Shown here: positions 16,646 to 24,785 of the stretch, piece by piece
Layout of the letters: the number at the start of each line of letters is the position of its first letter
Position numbering within the stretch: position 1 is the first letter of the stretch
Source: Marinovum sp.
GTDB lineage: Bacteria > Pseudomonadota > Alphaproteobacteria > Rhodobacterales > Rhodobacteraceae
Reading direction: 5' to 3'
Length of the DNA stretch: 55,432 bases
Assembly: GCA_022447495.1 (NCBI GenBank)
Contig: JAKVBH010000030.1
Location: 1 to 55,432 of the forward strand
Translations under genes and position numbers: made by a program
Notes under the pieces: generated by a model
Databases searched by the model: none
The model's input: the letters and a program-made list of their open reading frames with translations, nothing else
Told to the model about the DNA's origin: nothing

Positions 16646-17294
16646 GTGGCAGCTCCTCACGCGATGAGTTTTGCACCGGTGCCCCACGCCCGCTTGGACA
16701 AAGGATCGTCGTGATCATCTTGCTCGCCAATACGCGTTCACTGTCAATTCGTGCTTCCAACCAGCTTAGAATGGCAGCGGTAGGCATGGCCACGACAAGA
16801 CCTGCGGCGGTCGTCAGCAAGGCCACCCAAATGCCGCCTGCTAGGATCGATGGGTCCACTTGATCTCCGGCCTCTTGCAAAGCTTGGAACGCTGCAATCA
16901 TGCCCAACACAGTGCCGAACAATCCCAAGAGCGGCGCAAGTTGGGCCACAATATCGAGCAGGCGAAAGCCACGTTCGAGCTTTGCAAACCGCGTTTCGGC
17001 TTCTGCTTCAAGACGGTCTTTGTTGGATGCCGTCGTCATGCCTAAGCGCGCGACATCAGCCAAATAGCTTTTTGACGCATCCAAAGCGGAGTGGGCCGCA
17101 CGGGTTTCGCCATTGTCCCAGGCCTGGACTGCGTCTGCCAGTTTCTTATGGCGTCCAACACCTGAGGCTTGAAACTGCCAAAGTTTGTAGAGGACCACCG
17201 CCAGTGTCATCACCGAGAGAGCCATCAAGATCATGACAACGGGACCGCCAAGGATCGCGGCTTCGACCACAATGCTCTGCACCGCTTCAATCAT
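16623..17294 (-). CDS. exbB: MotA/TolQ/ExbB proton channel protein
   Basis: 223 aa. Three membrane segments are visible: AAILGGPVVMILMALSVMTLAVVLYKLW near the N-terminus, LLDIVAQLAPLLGLFGTVLGMIAAF, and ILAGGIWVALLTTAAGLVVAMPTAAILSWL. The last two carry the small-residue pattern of the ExbB family. ExbB forms the inner-membrane proton channel with ExbD to drive TonB. The gene begins 4 bases inside the end of an upstream exported-protein gene, so all five minus-strand genes form one operon. Confidence 0.9.
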   Translation of the reverse strand: MIEAVQSIVVEAAILGGPVVMILMALSVMTLAVVLYKLWQFQASGVGRHKKLADAVQAWDNGETRAAHSALDASKSYLADVARLGMTTASNKDRLEAEAETRFAKLERGFRLLDIVAQLAPLLGLFGTVLGMIAAFQALQEAGDQVDPSILAGGIWVALLTTAAGLVVAMPTAAILSWLEARIDSERVLASKMITTILCPSGRGAPVQNSSREELPHAAPIPA

Positions 17295-17713
17295 CCCTGG
17301 ATCTCCGTCGCGACTCGGGACCGCAAGGTCAGGTCTTCGCTACACATCGCGACATTTACACCGTCACCTTCGCAGGTCGATGCGCCGTTAAAAATGAGGC
17401 GAGACAGATCGTTGCATTGCAGTCCTGGCACCACGAATTGCCTAACCCGGGGCCTGGCCTGGGGGAGGGCACCAAAATCAAAGAGGGTGAGTTGATTGAC
17501 TTGGCCCTGCGCATCGAAGAGCACGGCCTCAAACACAGCGCTGTCGATATTATGGGCATGTCCGTTCTGCACGACAAAACTAAGCAAACACCCGCTATCC
17601 TGGGGGTTTGTTGCGTTGAGTTCGATGTCTAAATGGGCGCCAAGGCCGCTTTCTTGTGCGCCGACGCTTTGAGCACCAAGCACCACTGCAATGGCTAAAG
17701 AGCGGAGTTTCAT
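17291..17713 (-). CDS. Small exported protein at the head of the exbB-tonB operon
   Basis: 140 aa from the ATG at 17713, where a signal peptide starts (MKLRSLAIAVVLGAQSVGAQ). The mature part reads LDIELNATNPQDSGCLLSFVVQNGHAHNIDSAVFEAVLFDAQGQV and ends with CEGDGVNVAMCSEDL. Four cysteines suggest two disulfides. The fold looks beta-rich. I recognise it only as a conserved partner of this exbB-exbD-tonB layout in related genomes; its function is unknown. The 4-base overlap with exbB indicates co-expression and perhaps a periplasmic role in heme uptake. Confidence 0.7.
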   Translation of the reverse strand: MKLRSLAIAVVLGAQSVGAQESGLGAHLDIELNATNPQDSGCLLSFVVQNGHAHNIDSAVFEAVLFDAQGQVNQLTLFDFGALPQARPRVRQFVVPGLQCNDLSRLIFNGASTCEGDGVNVAMCSEDLTLRSRVATEIQG

Positions 17714-18267
17714 TCCGTCGCCTTCCAGATAAATCCCAATTTTTTGGCTGTGTCTGGCTGGGCGCAACGCACTGGCTAGTTCGGATGGGTCGTTATCAGG
17801 TATCCGCGCTTCGGGCAATCCTCCGCCCAAGACTTGATGTCGCGGAGTACGGGCGGAGTACCGCTATCGGTACGTGATAATCGGCCTTTTCTGGAAGGCG
17901 CTGATAGTCGGTGGATGTGTTTTATTGTGGGCTGATGCAGATACCGTCAGGGTTTGCATCTCGCATGCACTGGACGGGCCGCATAGTCCGCCCAGTACCT
18001 CACCTGGCCGCAGTTGTTGCGTTAGTTGTTGTGTTGCGTCTGAAATGGCGCCGATCGCTTCGCAGGGCGTTGAGACTTGCCTGACGCGTCTGGGGCGGAT
18101 TTCGCGATGTGTTCCTGCAAATCGTCGAAGTTGCTTGATTGCCCGATTTAACCTTAGTAAAAATGTCAACAATAAACCCGCAAGAACCCATCCGTGCCAA
18201 AGACGAACCTTTCTGGTGCAAGTGATGGGTTGGTAAGTCGACGTTATTCCGCAATGGGACCAGAAAA
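17714..18267. promoter_or_regulatory. Divergent control region between exbB-tonB and hmuSTUV operons
   Basis: About 550 bases with no convincing gene. It must hold the promoters for both heme-uptake operons. An iron-responsive site (Fur, Irr or RirA) is expected from the function, but I did not find a convincing one by eye. The stretch 18140-18175 is AT-rich and could be the hmuS promoter. Confidence 0.4.
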
Positions 18268-19311
18268 TTGACAGACATAATAACAGCTTCGGCGATCCGA
18301 GACGCGCAAGTTGAATGGCCAAACCTGCGTGAACGAGATCTCGCTGACAAACTGGGAATCACTGAAGGCCGATTAACGGCTGCGCGCACCGGACAAGGTG
18401 CAACGCGTATCACGGCGCATCCTGATGAGGTGATTGGTGCTGCGCAAACCTTGGGCGAGGTAATGGCTTTGACGCGTGTGGACGCATGCGTGCATGAGAA
18501 AGTTGGGGTCTACGAGAATTATCATTCCGGTCAACATGCCTCGATGGTGCTCAATGAGAATATTGATCTGCGGATTTTTCCGTCCCACTGGGTTCATGGC
18601 ATGATGGTGGAAAAGGAAACGGACCACGGCATGGCGCGCTCTATTCAGGTTTTTGATGCCGCCGGTGATGCTGTGCACAAAATTCACCTGCGCCCCTCGA
18701 GCAATGTCGACGCGTGGAACCTGCTTAAAGCGCAACTCGCATTGCCCGATCAATCCGATGAGCTGGACGTGTCTCCGCGCGCTCCAATCGAAGCGCCAAA
18801 GGTTGTGCCAGAAAAGCGCGACATTCTTTTAAAGGAATGGGCACGCATGACCGATACGCATCAGTTCATGCGGCTGTGCTCTAAACTGAAGATGAACCGG
18901 CTCGGTGCGTATCGATTGGCAGATGCACACTGGGTTCGCGCCCTCGCACCCGAAGCCGTTGATGCGGCCCTGCACAAAATACGAGAGCAAAGCGTGGATG
19001 CCATGATTTTTGTCGGCAACCGCGGCTGCATTCAAATCCATTCCGGGCCTATCCATTCGCTCAAGGCGATGGGGCCTTGGCAAAATGTAATGGACCCTGG
19101 CTTCAACCTGCACCTCCGCCTCGACAAAATCGCCGAGGTTTGGGCCGTTGAAAAACCGACCCAGCGCGGTGCTGCGTATTCTCTCGAGGCATTCGATGAC
19201 CAAGGCGGTCTCATCTTGCAGATTTTTGGGATCGGAAAAGAAGGGCTCGACAGCCGGCCGGCTTGGAAAGCCATTTTAGATAGCCTGCCCAGTGCAGCGG
19301 TGGAGGCCTAA
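18268..19311 (+). CDS. hmuS: Hemin-degrading/heme-handling factor HmuS
   Basis: 347 aa from a TTG at 18268, preceded by a weak GGGA; no in-frame ATG fits the N-terminus, which already matches the family (RDAQVEWPNLRERDLADKLG). The protein is a tandem duplication: residues about 20-170 and 200-340 each carry the HmuS/ChuS half-domain, with repeats of IFPSHWVHGMMVEKE and IHSGPIHSLKAMGPWQNVMDPGFNLHL. HmuS binds cytoplasmic heme and takes part in its breakdown or delivery. It is first in hmuSTUV, 4 bases ahead of hmuT. Confidence 0.9.
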   Translation: MTDIITASAIRDAQVEWPNLRERDLADKLGITEGRLTAARTGQGATRITAHPDEVIGAAQTLGEVMALTRVDACVHEKVGVYENYHSGQHASMVLNENIDLRIFPSHWVHGMMVEKETDHGMARSIQVFDAAGDAVHKIHLRPSSNVDAWNLLKAQLALPDQSDELDVSPRAPIEAPKVVPEKRDILLKEWARMTDTHQFMRLCSKLKMNRLGAYRLADAHWVRALAPEAVDAALHKIREQSVDAMIFVGNRGCIQIHSGPIHSLKAMGPWQNVMDPGFNLHLRLDKIAEVWAVEKPTQRGAAYSLEAFDDQGGLILQIFGIGKEGLDSRPAWKAILDSLPSAAVEA

Positions 19312-19315
19312 TCCG

Positions 19316-20191
19316 ATGATGTTTGCGCGCCAAAGAAAATCGCTTTTGTGCCTGTTCGCCATGTGCTTGGGGCTTTTGCCGGTGAAGACCGTTTCCGCCG
19401 AGACGACCGATAGTAAAATCATGTCTCTCGGGATTTCGGTTACAGAGACTGTCTATGCCCTAAACCAGCAACACCGTCTTGTTGGGCGGGACACATCCTC
19501 TACCTATCCGCCGGATGTTTTGGAGGTCAAAGACGTGGGCTATATCCGTGCCCTTGCACCCGAAGGTGTCCTGTCTGTGGCACCAGACCTCATTATTGCT
19601 GAGGAAGGTGCGGGCCCGCGGGAAACACTCGACATCCTAAAAGATGCCTCAGTGGAATATGTGGAAGTCCCCAATGAACCAACAGCCAGTGGCATCGTGG
19701 AACAAATCCTGATCGTTGGTCGCGCATTGGGTGTCGAGGGTGACGCGCAAGCTCTGGCTGACGATGTGGCTGCGCGCCTTGCGGATGCTATTGCTGCGGC
19801 TGATGCGCAACCGCAAAACAGGAAGCGCGTGCTATTTGTGTTGTCCACGCGGGGTGGGAAGATCACCGCAGGTGGGGCAGGCACCTCAGCTGACGGGATT
19901 ATTGCCATGGCAGGTGGCGTGAACGCAATTGGCGACGTCGAGGGGTGGAAGCAATTGGCCGACGAAGCCGTGGCAGTCGCCGCGCCAGATGTCATCTTGA
20001 TGATGGACCGAGGTGGGGACCACGGGATCGACAACGAAGGGCTCTTCAATATGCCCTCCATTATGACCACGCCTGCGGCTCAATCCAAATCCGTAATTCG
20101 GATGAACCCGCAACTGCTCCTGGGGTTTGGACCTCGCACACCGGACGCAGTAGAAAAACTCTCTGAAGCACTCTACGACCCGGCATCATAA
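19316..20191 (+). CDS. hmuT: Heme ABC transporter periplasmic binding protein
   Basis: 291 aa from the ATG at 19316 with GGAGG 9 bases upstream; a longer frame starts inside hmuS. A signal peptide (RKSLLCLFAMCLGLLPVKTVSA) is followed by a class III binding-protein fold: SLGISVTETVYALNQQHRLVGRDTSSTYPP, VGYIRALAPEGVLSVAPDLIIAEE and LLGFGPRTPDAV. HmuT captures heme in the periplasm. Its TAA shares a base with the hmuU ATG, so the two are translationally coupled. Confidence 0.92.
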   Translation: MMFARQRKSLLCLFAMCLGLLPVKTVSAETTDSKIMSLGISVTETVYALNQQHRLVGRDTSSTYPPDVLEVKDVGYIRALAPEGVLSVAPDLIIAEEGAGPRETLDILKDASVEYVEVPNEPTASGIVEQILIVGRALGVEGDAQALADDVAARLADAIAAADAQPQNRKRVLFVLSTRGGKITAGGAGTSADGIIAMAGGVNAIGDVEGWKQLADEAVAVAAPDVILMMDRGGDHGIDNEGLFNMPSIMTTPAAQSKSVIRMNPQLLLGFGPRTPDAVEKLSEALYDPAS

Positions 20192-21270
20192 TGGCCTCGG
20201 ATGCAGTGGTTCATTTGGCAGACTTGGGGCGTCCAAAAGACCGGCTTCAGTTTGCGCTCAAAATGCATGTCTATTTGTGCATATTGCTGATTTGTGTGTC
20301 CCTGGCGAGCCTTACAGTGGGCGCGACGGGGATCACGCCGTGGGACATGGCAGCCGCATTGCTCCGCGGCGAAGCGCCTGAACAGATGGCGTCGATTGTT
20401 CTCTTCGACATTCGTCTCCCCCGCCTCTTTATGGGGATTGTTGTCGGCGCAGCGCTCGCGGTGTCGGGCGCTGTGATGCAGGGGCTTTTTCGAAACCCGC
20501 TTGCGGATCCCGGGATCGTTGGGGTCAGTGCGGGCGCAGGTTTGGGCGCCATCCTGGCCATCGTTTTGGGTGGGCTTTTGCCCGTTTGGTTGGCCGAAGC
20601 CACGGGCATGTATTTGGTCCCCTTTGCGGCATTTGTCGGTGGGTGGGGGACAACGATCCTGCTCTATGCCGTGTCCACGCGCGGGGGGCAAACGTCTGTC
20701 GCAACGATGCTGCTCGCAGGTATCGCCCTTGGTGCATTGGCCGGGGCGGTTGGTGGACTTCTGGCCTATGCCGCGGACGATCGCCAACTGCGAGAGCTCA
20801 CACTTTGGGGATTGGGGTCATTGGCAGGTGCAAGCTGGACAAAAGTCACTGTAACGGTCCCATTCATCTTGCTGGCGTTGGGCGTTGCAATGACATTGGG
20901 GCGCGGCCTTAATGGCTTAGCACTGGGTGAAGCCACGGCAGCACACATCGGTATTCGAGTTCAGCGCATGAAAAACACGGCCATTCTGACTGTGGCCGCG
21001 GCCACTGGCGCCGCAGTTGCCGCCACGGGTGGGATTGGATTTATCGGTATTGTGGTGCCGCACTTGCTGCGCTTGGCCACTGGGCCAGATCACCGCGCGC
21101 TATTGTTGAATTCGGCATTGCTTGGTGCATCGATCCTTTTGATCGCCGACATGATCAGCCGCGTCATCATCGCCCCGGCCGAGATGCCAATTGGCATTGT
21201 GACAGCGTTTCTTGGATCGCCAGTGTTTCTGTGGATTTTACTGCGAAACCGCGGCGCAGTGGGGTTCTAA
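20191..21270 (+). CDS. hmuU: Heme ABC transporter permease
   Basis: 359 aa. A FecCD-type permease with about ten membrane helices, including LPRLFMGIVVGAALAVSGAVMQGLFRNPLADPGIVGVSAGAG (the family signature region) and GIGFIGIVVPHLLRLATGPDHRALL. The N-terminal tail before the first helix is slightly long (MASDAVVHLADLGRPKDRLQFAL). It moves heme through the inner membrane with HmuV. It follows hmuT with a one-base overlap and precedes hmuV by 3 bases. Confidence 0.92.
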   Translation: MASDAVVHLADLGRPKDRLQFALKMHVYLCILLICVSLASLTVGATGITPWDMAAALLRGEAPEQMASIVLFDIRLPRLFMGIVVGAALAVSGAVMQGLFRNPLADPGIVGVSAGAGLGAILAIVLGGLLPVWLAEATGMYLVPFAAFVGGWGTTILLYAVSTRGGQTSVATMLLAGIALGALAGAVGGLLAYAADDRQLRELTLWGLGSLAGASWTKVTVTVPFILLALGVAMTLGRGLNGLALGEATAAHIGIRVQRMKNTAILTVAAATGAAVAATGGIGFIGIVVPHLLRLATGPDHRALLLNSALLGASILLIADMISRVIIAPAEMPIGIVTAFLGSPVFLWILLRNRGAVGF

Positions 21271-21273
21271 AGT

Positions 21274-22077
21274 ATGCTATTAGCCAAGAACCTTATGGTG
21301 ACGCTTGGCGCGTCCCAAATTTTGCACGATGTCTCCATCACCGCGGCGCCGGGTGAGTTCACATGCATCGTCGGACCAAATGGCTCGGGCAAGACAACTA
21401 CGCTCAAAGCCCTTACAGGAGATGTCCGCTATGACGGACACATCACGATCAATAACAACGACTTGGCCTACTTGAAGCCTTGGGAGTTGGCGACCATACG
21501 CGGTGTTTTGCCACAAACGTCTGTGTTGGCTTTCCCCTTCACTGTGATTGAAGTGGTCCGGATCGGGTTGATGACTGGTGCTGACGCCCAAGATGGGTGC
21601 CTTGCATTACAATCTCTGGCGCGGGTTGGCCTCGCGCATTATGCTGATCGCTTTTACCAGGAACTCTCGGGCGGCGAGCAACAACGGGTGCAACTCGCGC
21701 GCGTTCTGGCTCAAATACCACATGCAGTAGGAGAAGATGGGCCGCGCTGGCTGTTCCTTGATGAGCCTGTCTCAAGCCTCGACATCGCCCATCAATTGCA
21801 GATCATGTCATTGGCCGAGCAGTTTGCGCGCGATGGTGGTGGTGTGATTGCTGTAATGCATGATCTAAACCTCACCGCGATGTTCGCGGATCAGATCATC
21901 CTTATGGCCAATGGGCGCATTCTTCAAGCCGGGCCACCAAGCGTGGTCCTCACGGATGCGAACCTCAGCCAAGCCTATGGATGTGATGTGAAAGTGGGCA
22001 TGCCGCCCCCGGCAGGGATACCCTATGTGCTACCCCATGCCGCCCGGCATACTGGCTTGGTTGCCACGAAAAGTTAG
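21274..22077 (+). CDS. hmuV: Heme ABC transporter ATP-binding protein
   Basis: 267 aa. The Walker A motif is GPNGSGKTTT (residues about 34-43), the ABC signature LSGGEQQRVQLARVL, Walker B RWLFLDEPVSSLD, and the switch His in VIAVMHDLNLTAMF. This is the FecE/HmuV class that powers HmuU. It closes hmuSTUV. No TonB-dependent receptor gene follows. Confidence 0.93.
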   Translation: MLLAKNLMVTLGASQILHDVSITAAPGEFTCIVGPNGSGKTTTLKALTGDVRYDGHITINNNDLAYLKPWELATIRGVLPQTSVLAFPFTVIEVVRIGLMTGADAQDGCLALQSLARVGLAHYADRFYQELSGGEQQRVQLARVLAQIPHAVGEDGPRWLFLDEPVSSLDIAHQLQIMSLAEQFARDGGGVIAVMHDLNLTAMFADQIILMANGRILQAGPPSVVLTDANLSQAYGCDVKVGMPPPAGIPYVLPHAARHTGLVATKS

Positions 22078-22605
22078 GATGAACTTGATCAACCTTGCGC
22101 CGTCACGCCTTGCTCGCATGACGTCATGGAAGATGTTGACCGCATACCGTTCTGCCTGACCTGTACGCCTGCAGCAGATTGCATATTTTGACTGGTTTGA
22201 AGGGTGGTCCAGCCGTCCTAATCCTGCTGGATTTGCGTCATTGCGTGCAGGCGTCAGGTAAAAAGAACATCACACAACCCATTGAAAATCATATTTAAAT
22301 CGGTGTCTCGTGAGGGAACTTCAAGTGGATCTGGAAGTCGTGCCGGTTGCTCTCGGCAAGCTAGTTGGTTTGATACAAGACGCGATGTTTGATATCGATC
22401 GATAAGCCCCTGACATCTTGGCGCATTTGAGTGTCGCATATGCTCAATGGTTGCTGCGTTAGCAGTTATGTCGACCCAAAGGTCTGATTTGAAGTGGAGG
22501 CCCCTTGCGGTGTACTCATAAATTTTGGTTTATTAGTGACAGAATACCGTTGAGTGCACGTTGAATTGGTTATCATGGCCATAGCTAGGGAGCGTTGCGA
22601 CACCG
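22078..22605. other. Gene-free stretch between hmuV and the coiled-coil protein gene
   Basis: About 530 bases with no believable gene and no insertion-sequence or RNA signature that I recognise. The composition falls toward AT in the last 100 bases before 22606, as expected for a promoter. The transition from the heme operon into less ordinary genes happens here. Confidence 0.35.
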
Positions 22606-23790
22606 ATGGGGAAAGAAATACTTACAATCATCAAAGCCGATGTGAAAAACGAAGTCGCAAAGGCAGTCAAACCCAAGGTGATCAAGCCGCGGTCCATGAT
22701 GTTTGTCGCGACCTGTGAAGTGGATAAGAGCGCGGCGAAAGAGCTTGATACCGACGCACGTTTTGTAGCTAAGCTATATGACGATGCGACTATAGAATAC
22801 AAAAAACTGGTCGCAGAAGTCTCTTTGAGGGTTCAGGCGGCGGACGATTTAGCCACTATCCTTCCGCTCACGCCCAAAGAAATCAAAGAGATGGACGCAG
22901 ACATCGATAAGATTTTTGCAAAATATCAAAAGTCCATCGAAAGCGTCACCAACGCGCACTTCAAAAAGTGGCAACAGGCCAACAAAGATCGGCGCAAATA
23001 TCGCATGAAAGTTGGCTGCGCCATCGTTTTGGGAGGGGCGTCTGCCATCGCCAGCAGTGCATCTCTTGCTGCCGGTGCTGTGACTGGTGGCGTTTCAATT
23101 GCGGCCAGCGTCTATGGCATTGCCCAAAGCGTGATGTCGGTCGGGCGTGCCATCGTCAAAATCACATCCGATATTGAAAAGGTCCACAACCAACTGGAAA
23201 AAGCGCTCAAAGAACTGGTTTCCTCATACACCAAACAATCCAAAGCCAAGGTCAAAGCCAAAGAGATCGGTAAGGAATTTGTGGCCGACTTCCTGATGAT
23301 CGAAATGTCGGGTTTCAACCGGGTCGACAAACATCTTGAGACGTATAAGGCGAAGCTCAAAAACATCGATCTTGAGTGTGCCAAGCTGGGTAAAGAGCTG
23401 AACAAACTGCTTGATCAGCAGAGCAAACTTGACGCGCAGATCGACAAAAAGCTCGGCAAAATGGTCACCGACCGTAAGTACAAGAGCGCCAAAATTGATG
23501 GCTTGTTCGCCGCCATGGAAAAGACGCGTAAAGCTACGGATCAGTTGATAAAAGATCTTGAGGCTTATGACGCTAAGTTGAAGCCAGCGGAAAAATTCCG
23601 GGATGACAGCCAAAAGGCGGTGGATGCTCTGCGTCATAAAGATCCAGTTTGGGCAAAGTGGGCCATTTGGATCGGGAGCCTTGGGCTTGCGTCGAGCGTC
23701 TCCTCCATCGCGCAGGGCGGGCAGAACCTTGTGTCTGCTGCTGATGGCATCAGGAAAGGCCTCGACGTCCTGGCTAAAGAATTCGGCTGA
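22606..23790 (+). CDS. Coiled-coil protein with central hydrophobic hairpin (paralogue 1)
   Basis: 394 aa, function unknown. The layout is a charged helical N-terminal part (residues 1-140, Lys/Asp-rich), a glycine-alanine hydrophobic stretch (about 141-180: VGCAIVLGGASAIASSASLA, then GAVTGGVSIAASVYGIA), and a long Lys-rich coiled coil (about 185-350), ending with a second short hydrophobic part (WAKWAIWIGSLGLASSVSSIA). No signal peptide. The part after the hydrophobic stretch, ITSDIEKVHNQLEKALKEL, aligns with IYQDIDIVNKRIDKALEDI in the protein at 46183-47271. Helical pore-forming proteins with a buried hydrophobic hairpin have such a layout, but this is only an architectural analogy. Confidence 0.7.
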   Translation: MGKEILTIIKADVKNEVAKAVKPKVIKPRSMMFVATCEVDKSAAKELDTDARFVAKLYDDATIEYKKLVAEVSLRVQAADDLATILPLTPKEIKEMDADIDKIFAKYQKSIESVTNAHFKKWQQANKDRRKYRMKVGCAIVLGGASAIASSASLAAGAVTGGVSIAASVYGIAQSVMSVGRAIVKITSDIEKVHNQLEKALKELVSSYTKQSKAKVKAKEIGKEFVADFLMIEMSGFNRVDKHLETYKAKLKNIDLECAKLGKELNKLLDQQSKLDAQIDKKLGKMVTDRKYKSAKIDGLFAAMEKTRKATDQLIKDLEAYDAKLKPAEKFRDDSQKAVDALRHKDPVWAKWAIWIGSLGLASSVSSIAQGGQNLVSAADGIRKGLDVLAKEFG

Positions 23791-23814
23791 TCCGCTGGGC
23801 GTGGTCCAAAAGGA

Positions 23815-24594
23815 TCAGTCCAGACGACCATAAAATGTCATTCGGGCGTTCTCGGAGAGCGAAATACCTGGCTCTGAATTATATGCCAAAACCGCAAGCA
23901 TGCGCGTTGTGTCGCTCTCGTTTGGAGAGACACGGTGAATGGAGTTGCGACCTCGAAAGAGGACCAGCGTGCCGGGGTCCATTTTCAGAACATCCGGCGC
24001 GACCTCCCCGTCAAGTAGAGCTTGGACACCAGCATAGTTCATATCGCCTGCGTCCGCATCTCGTAGGTCCTTGATATATTCAAATCGGCTGCCGCTATCG
24101 GGCTTTTGAAGCAACAGAGTTATGGCGAAAGAGGAATTGTCAAAGTGCCAACCGAGTTCCTGATCTCGTGTGGCATAATGGATATTGATCGAGGACAGCG
24201 GGTCCGCATAGGCGTGGAGCTCCGTTTGGCCCGTTGTGCGTTTAACAAAGGTCTGAAATTTTTGGTCGTTGTACAGAACACGCAACGGCGAGTTTTGGCC
24301 AACCACATCGTCACAAATGCACCCCTTTGACGAGTTCACTTTACGGTTGGCGGGATGGCTTTCGTCGTAGTTTGGGTCGAAGGGTGTCAGATAGACAGAG
24401 TGGCTTTTTGCGCAAAAGTAGCCTTGGCCCTCGCTTGCAGCCGCTTCGTGGCACAGAGCGTCAAGTGCGCCTTCTCGTATGAAGCCGTGCAAGACCAAAA
24501 CGCCGTTCTCATCCAACAACCGGCTGGCCGTTATTCCGAACGCCTCGTCACCAATTGGATGACGATACAAGTCGACAATGTCCGAAAGTTCCAT
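23815..24594 (-). CDS. 2-oxoglutarate/Fe(II)-dependent oxygenase (BesD/HalD-like fold, HxD type)
   Basis: 259 aa. The iron-binding facial triad is visible: WHFDNSSF supplies His and Asp (HxD) at about residues 168-170, and the distal His lies in NSIHRVSPNESDTTRMLAVLAY, with the Arg for 2-oxoglutarate just after it. Segments ELGWHFDNSSFAITLLLQ, FEYIKDLRDADAGD and DPGTLVLFRGRNSIHRV resemble the BesD/HalD amino-acid halogenase family, but those enzymes carry Gly in place of the Asp, so hydroxylation is more likely here. The substrate is unknown, probably a free amino acid or small amine. It is transcribed convergently with the coiled-coil gene. Confidence 0.78.
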   Translation of the reverse strand: MELSDIVDLYRHPIGDEAFGITASRLLDENGVLVLHGFIREGALDALCHEAAASEGQGYFCAKSHSVYLTPFDPNYDESHPANRKVNSSKGCICDDVVGQNSPLRVLYNDQKFQTFVKRTTGQTELHAYADPLSSINIHYATRDQELGWHFDNSSFAITLLLQKPDSGSRFEYIKDLRDADAGDMNYAGVQALLDGEVAPDVLKMDPGTLVLFRGRNSIHRVSPNESDTTRMLAVLAYNSEPGISLSENARMTFYGRLD

Positions 24595-24785
24595 ATTGCT
24601 CGTTCATTAAAGTTAAGTCGTCGAAGACATTAAACCCGATTTTCTTCGAATGAGAACGGCATATTTTCTTGCCTGGACAATTCGGAACGTAACTTCTCCG
24701 CCTGTGGACGCCAAAGAAACCAAGGCGGCCGCACTTTTTATCACGTGCGACCACTTTGGACTGTGATCGTCTACATCTCTCTTTG

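Noticed and set aside
22254-22439. Minus-strand ORF in the gap after hmuV
   Set aside because: Short, without ribosome-binding site or recognisable motif.
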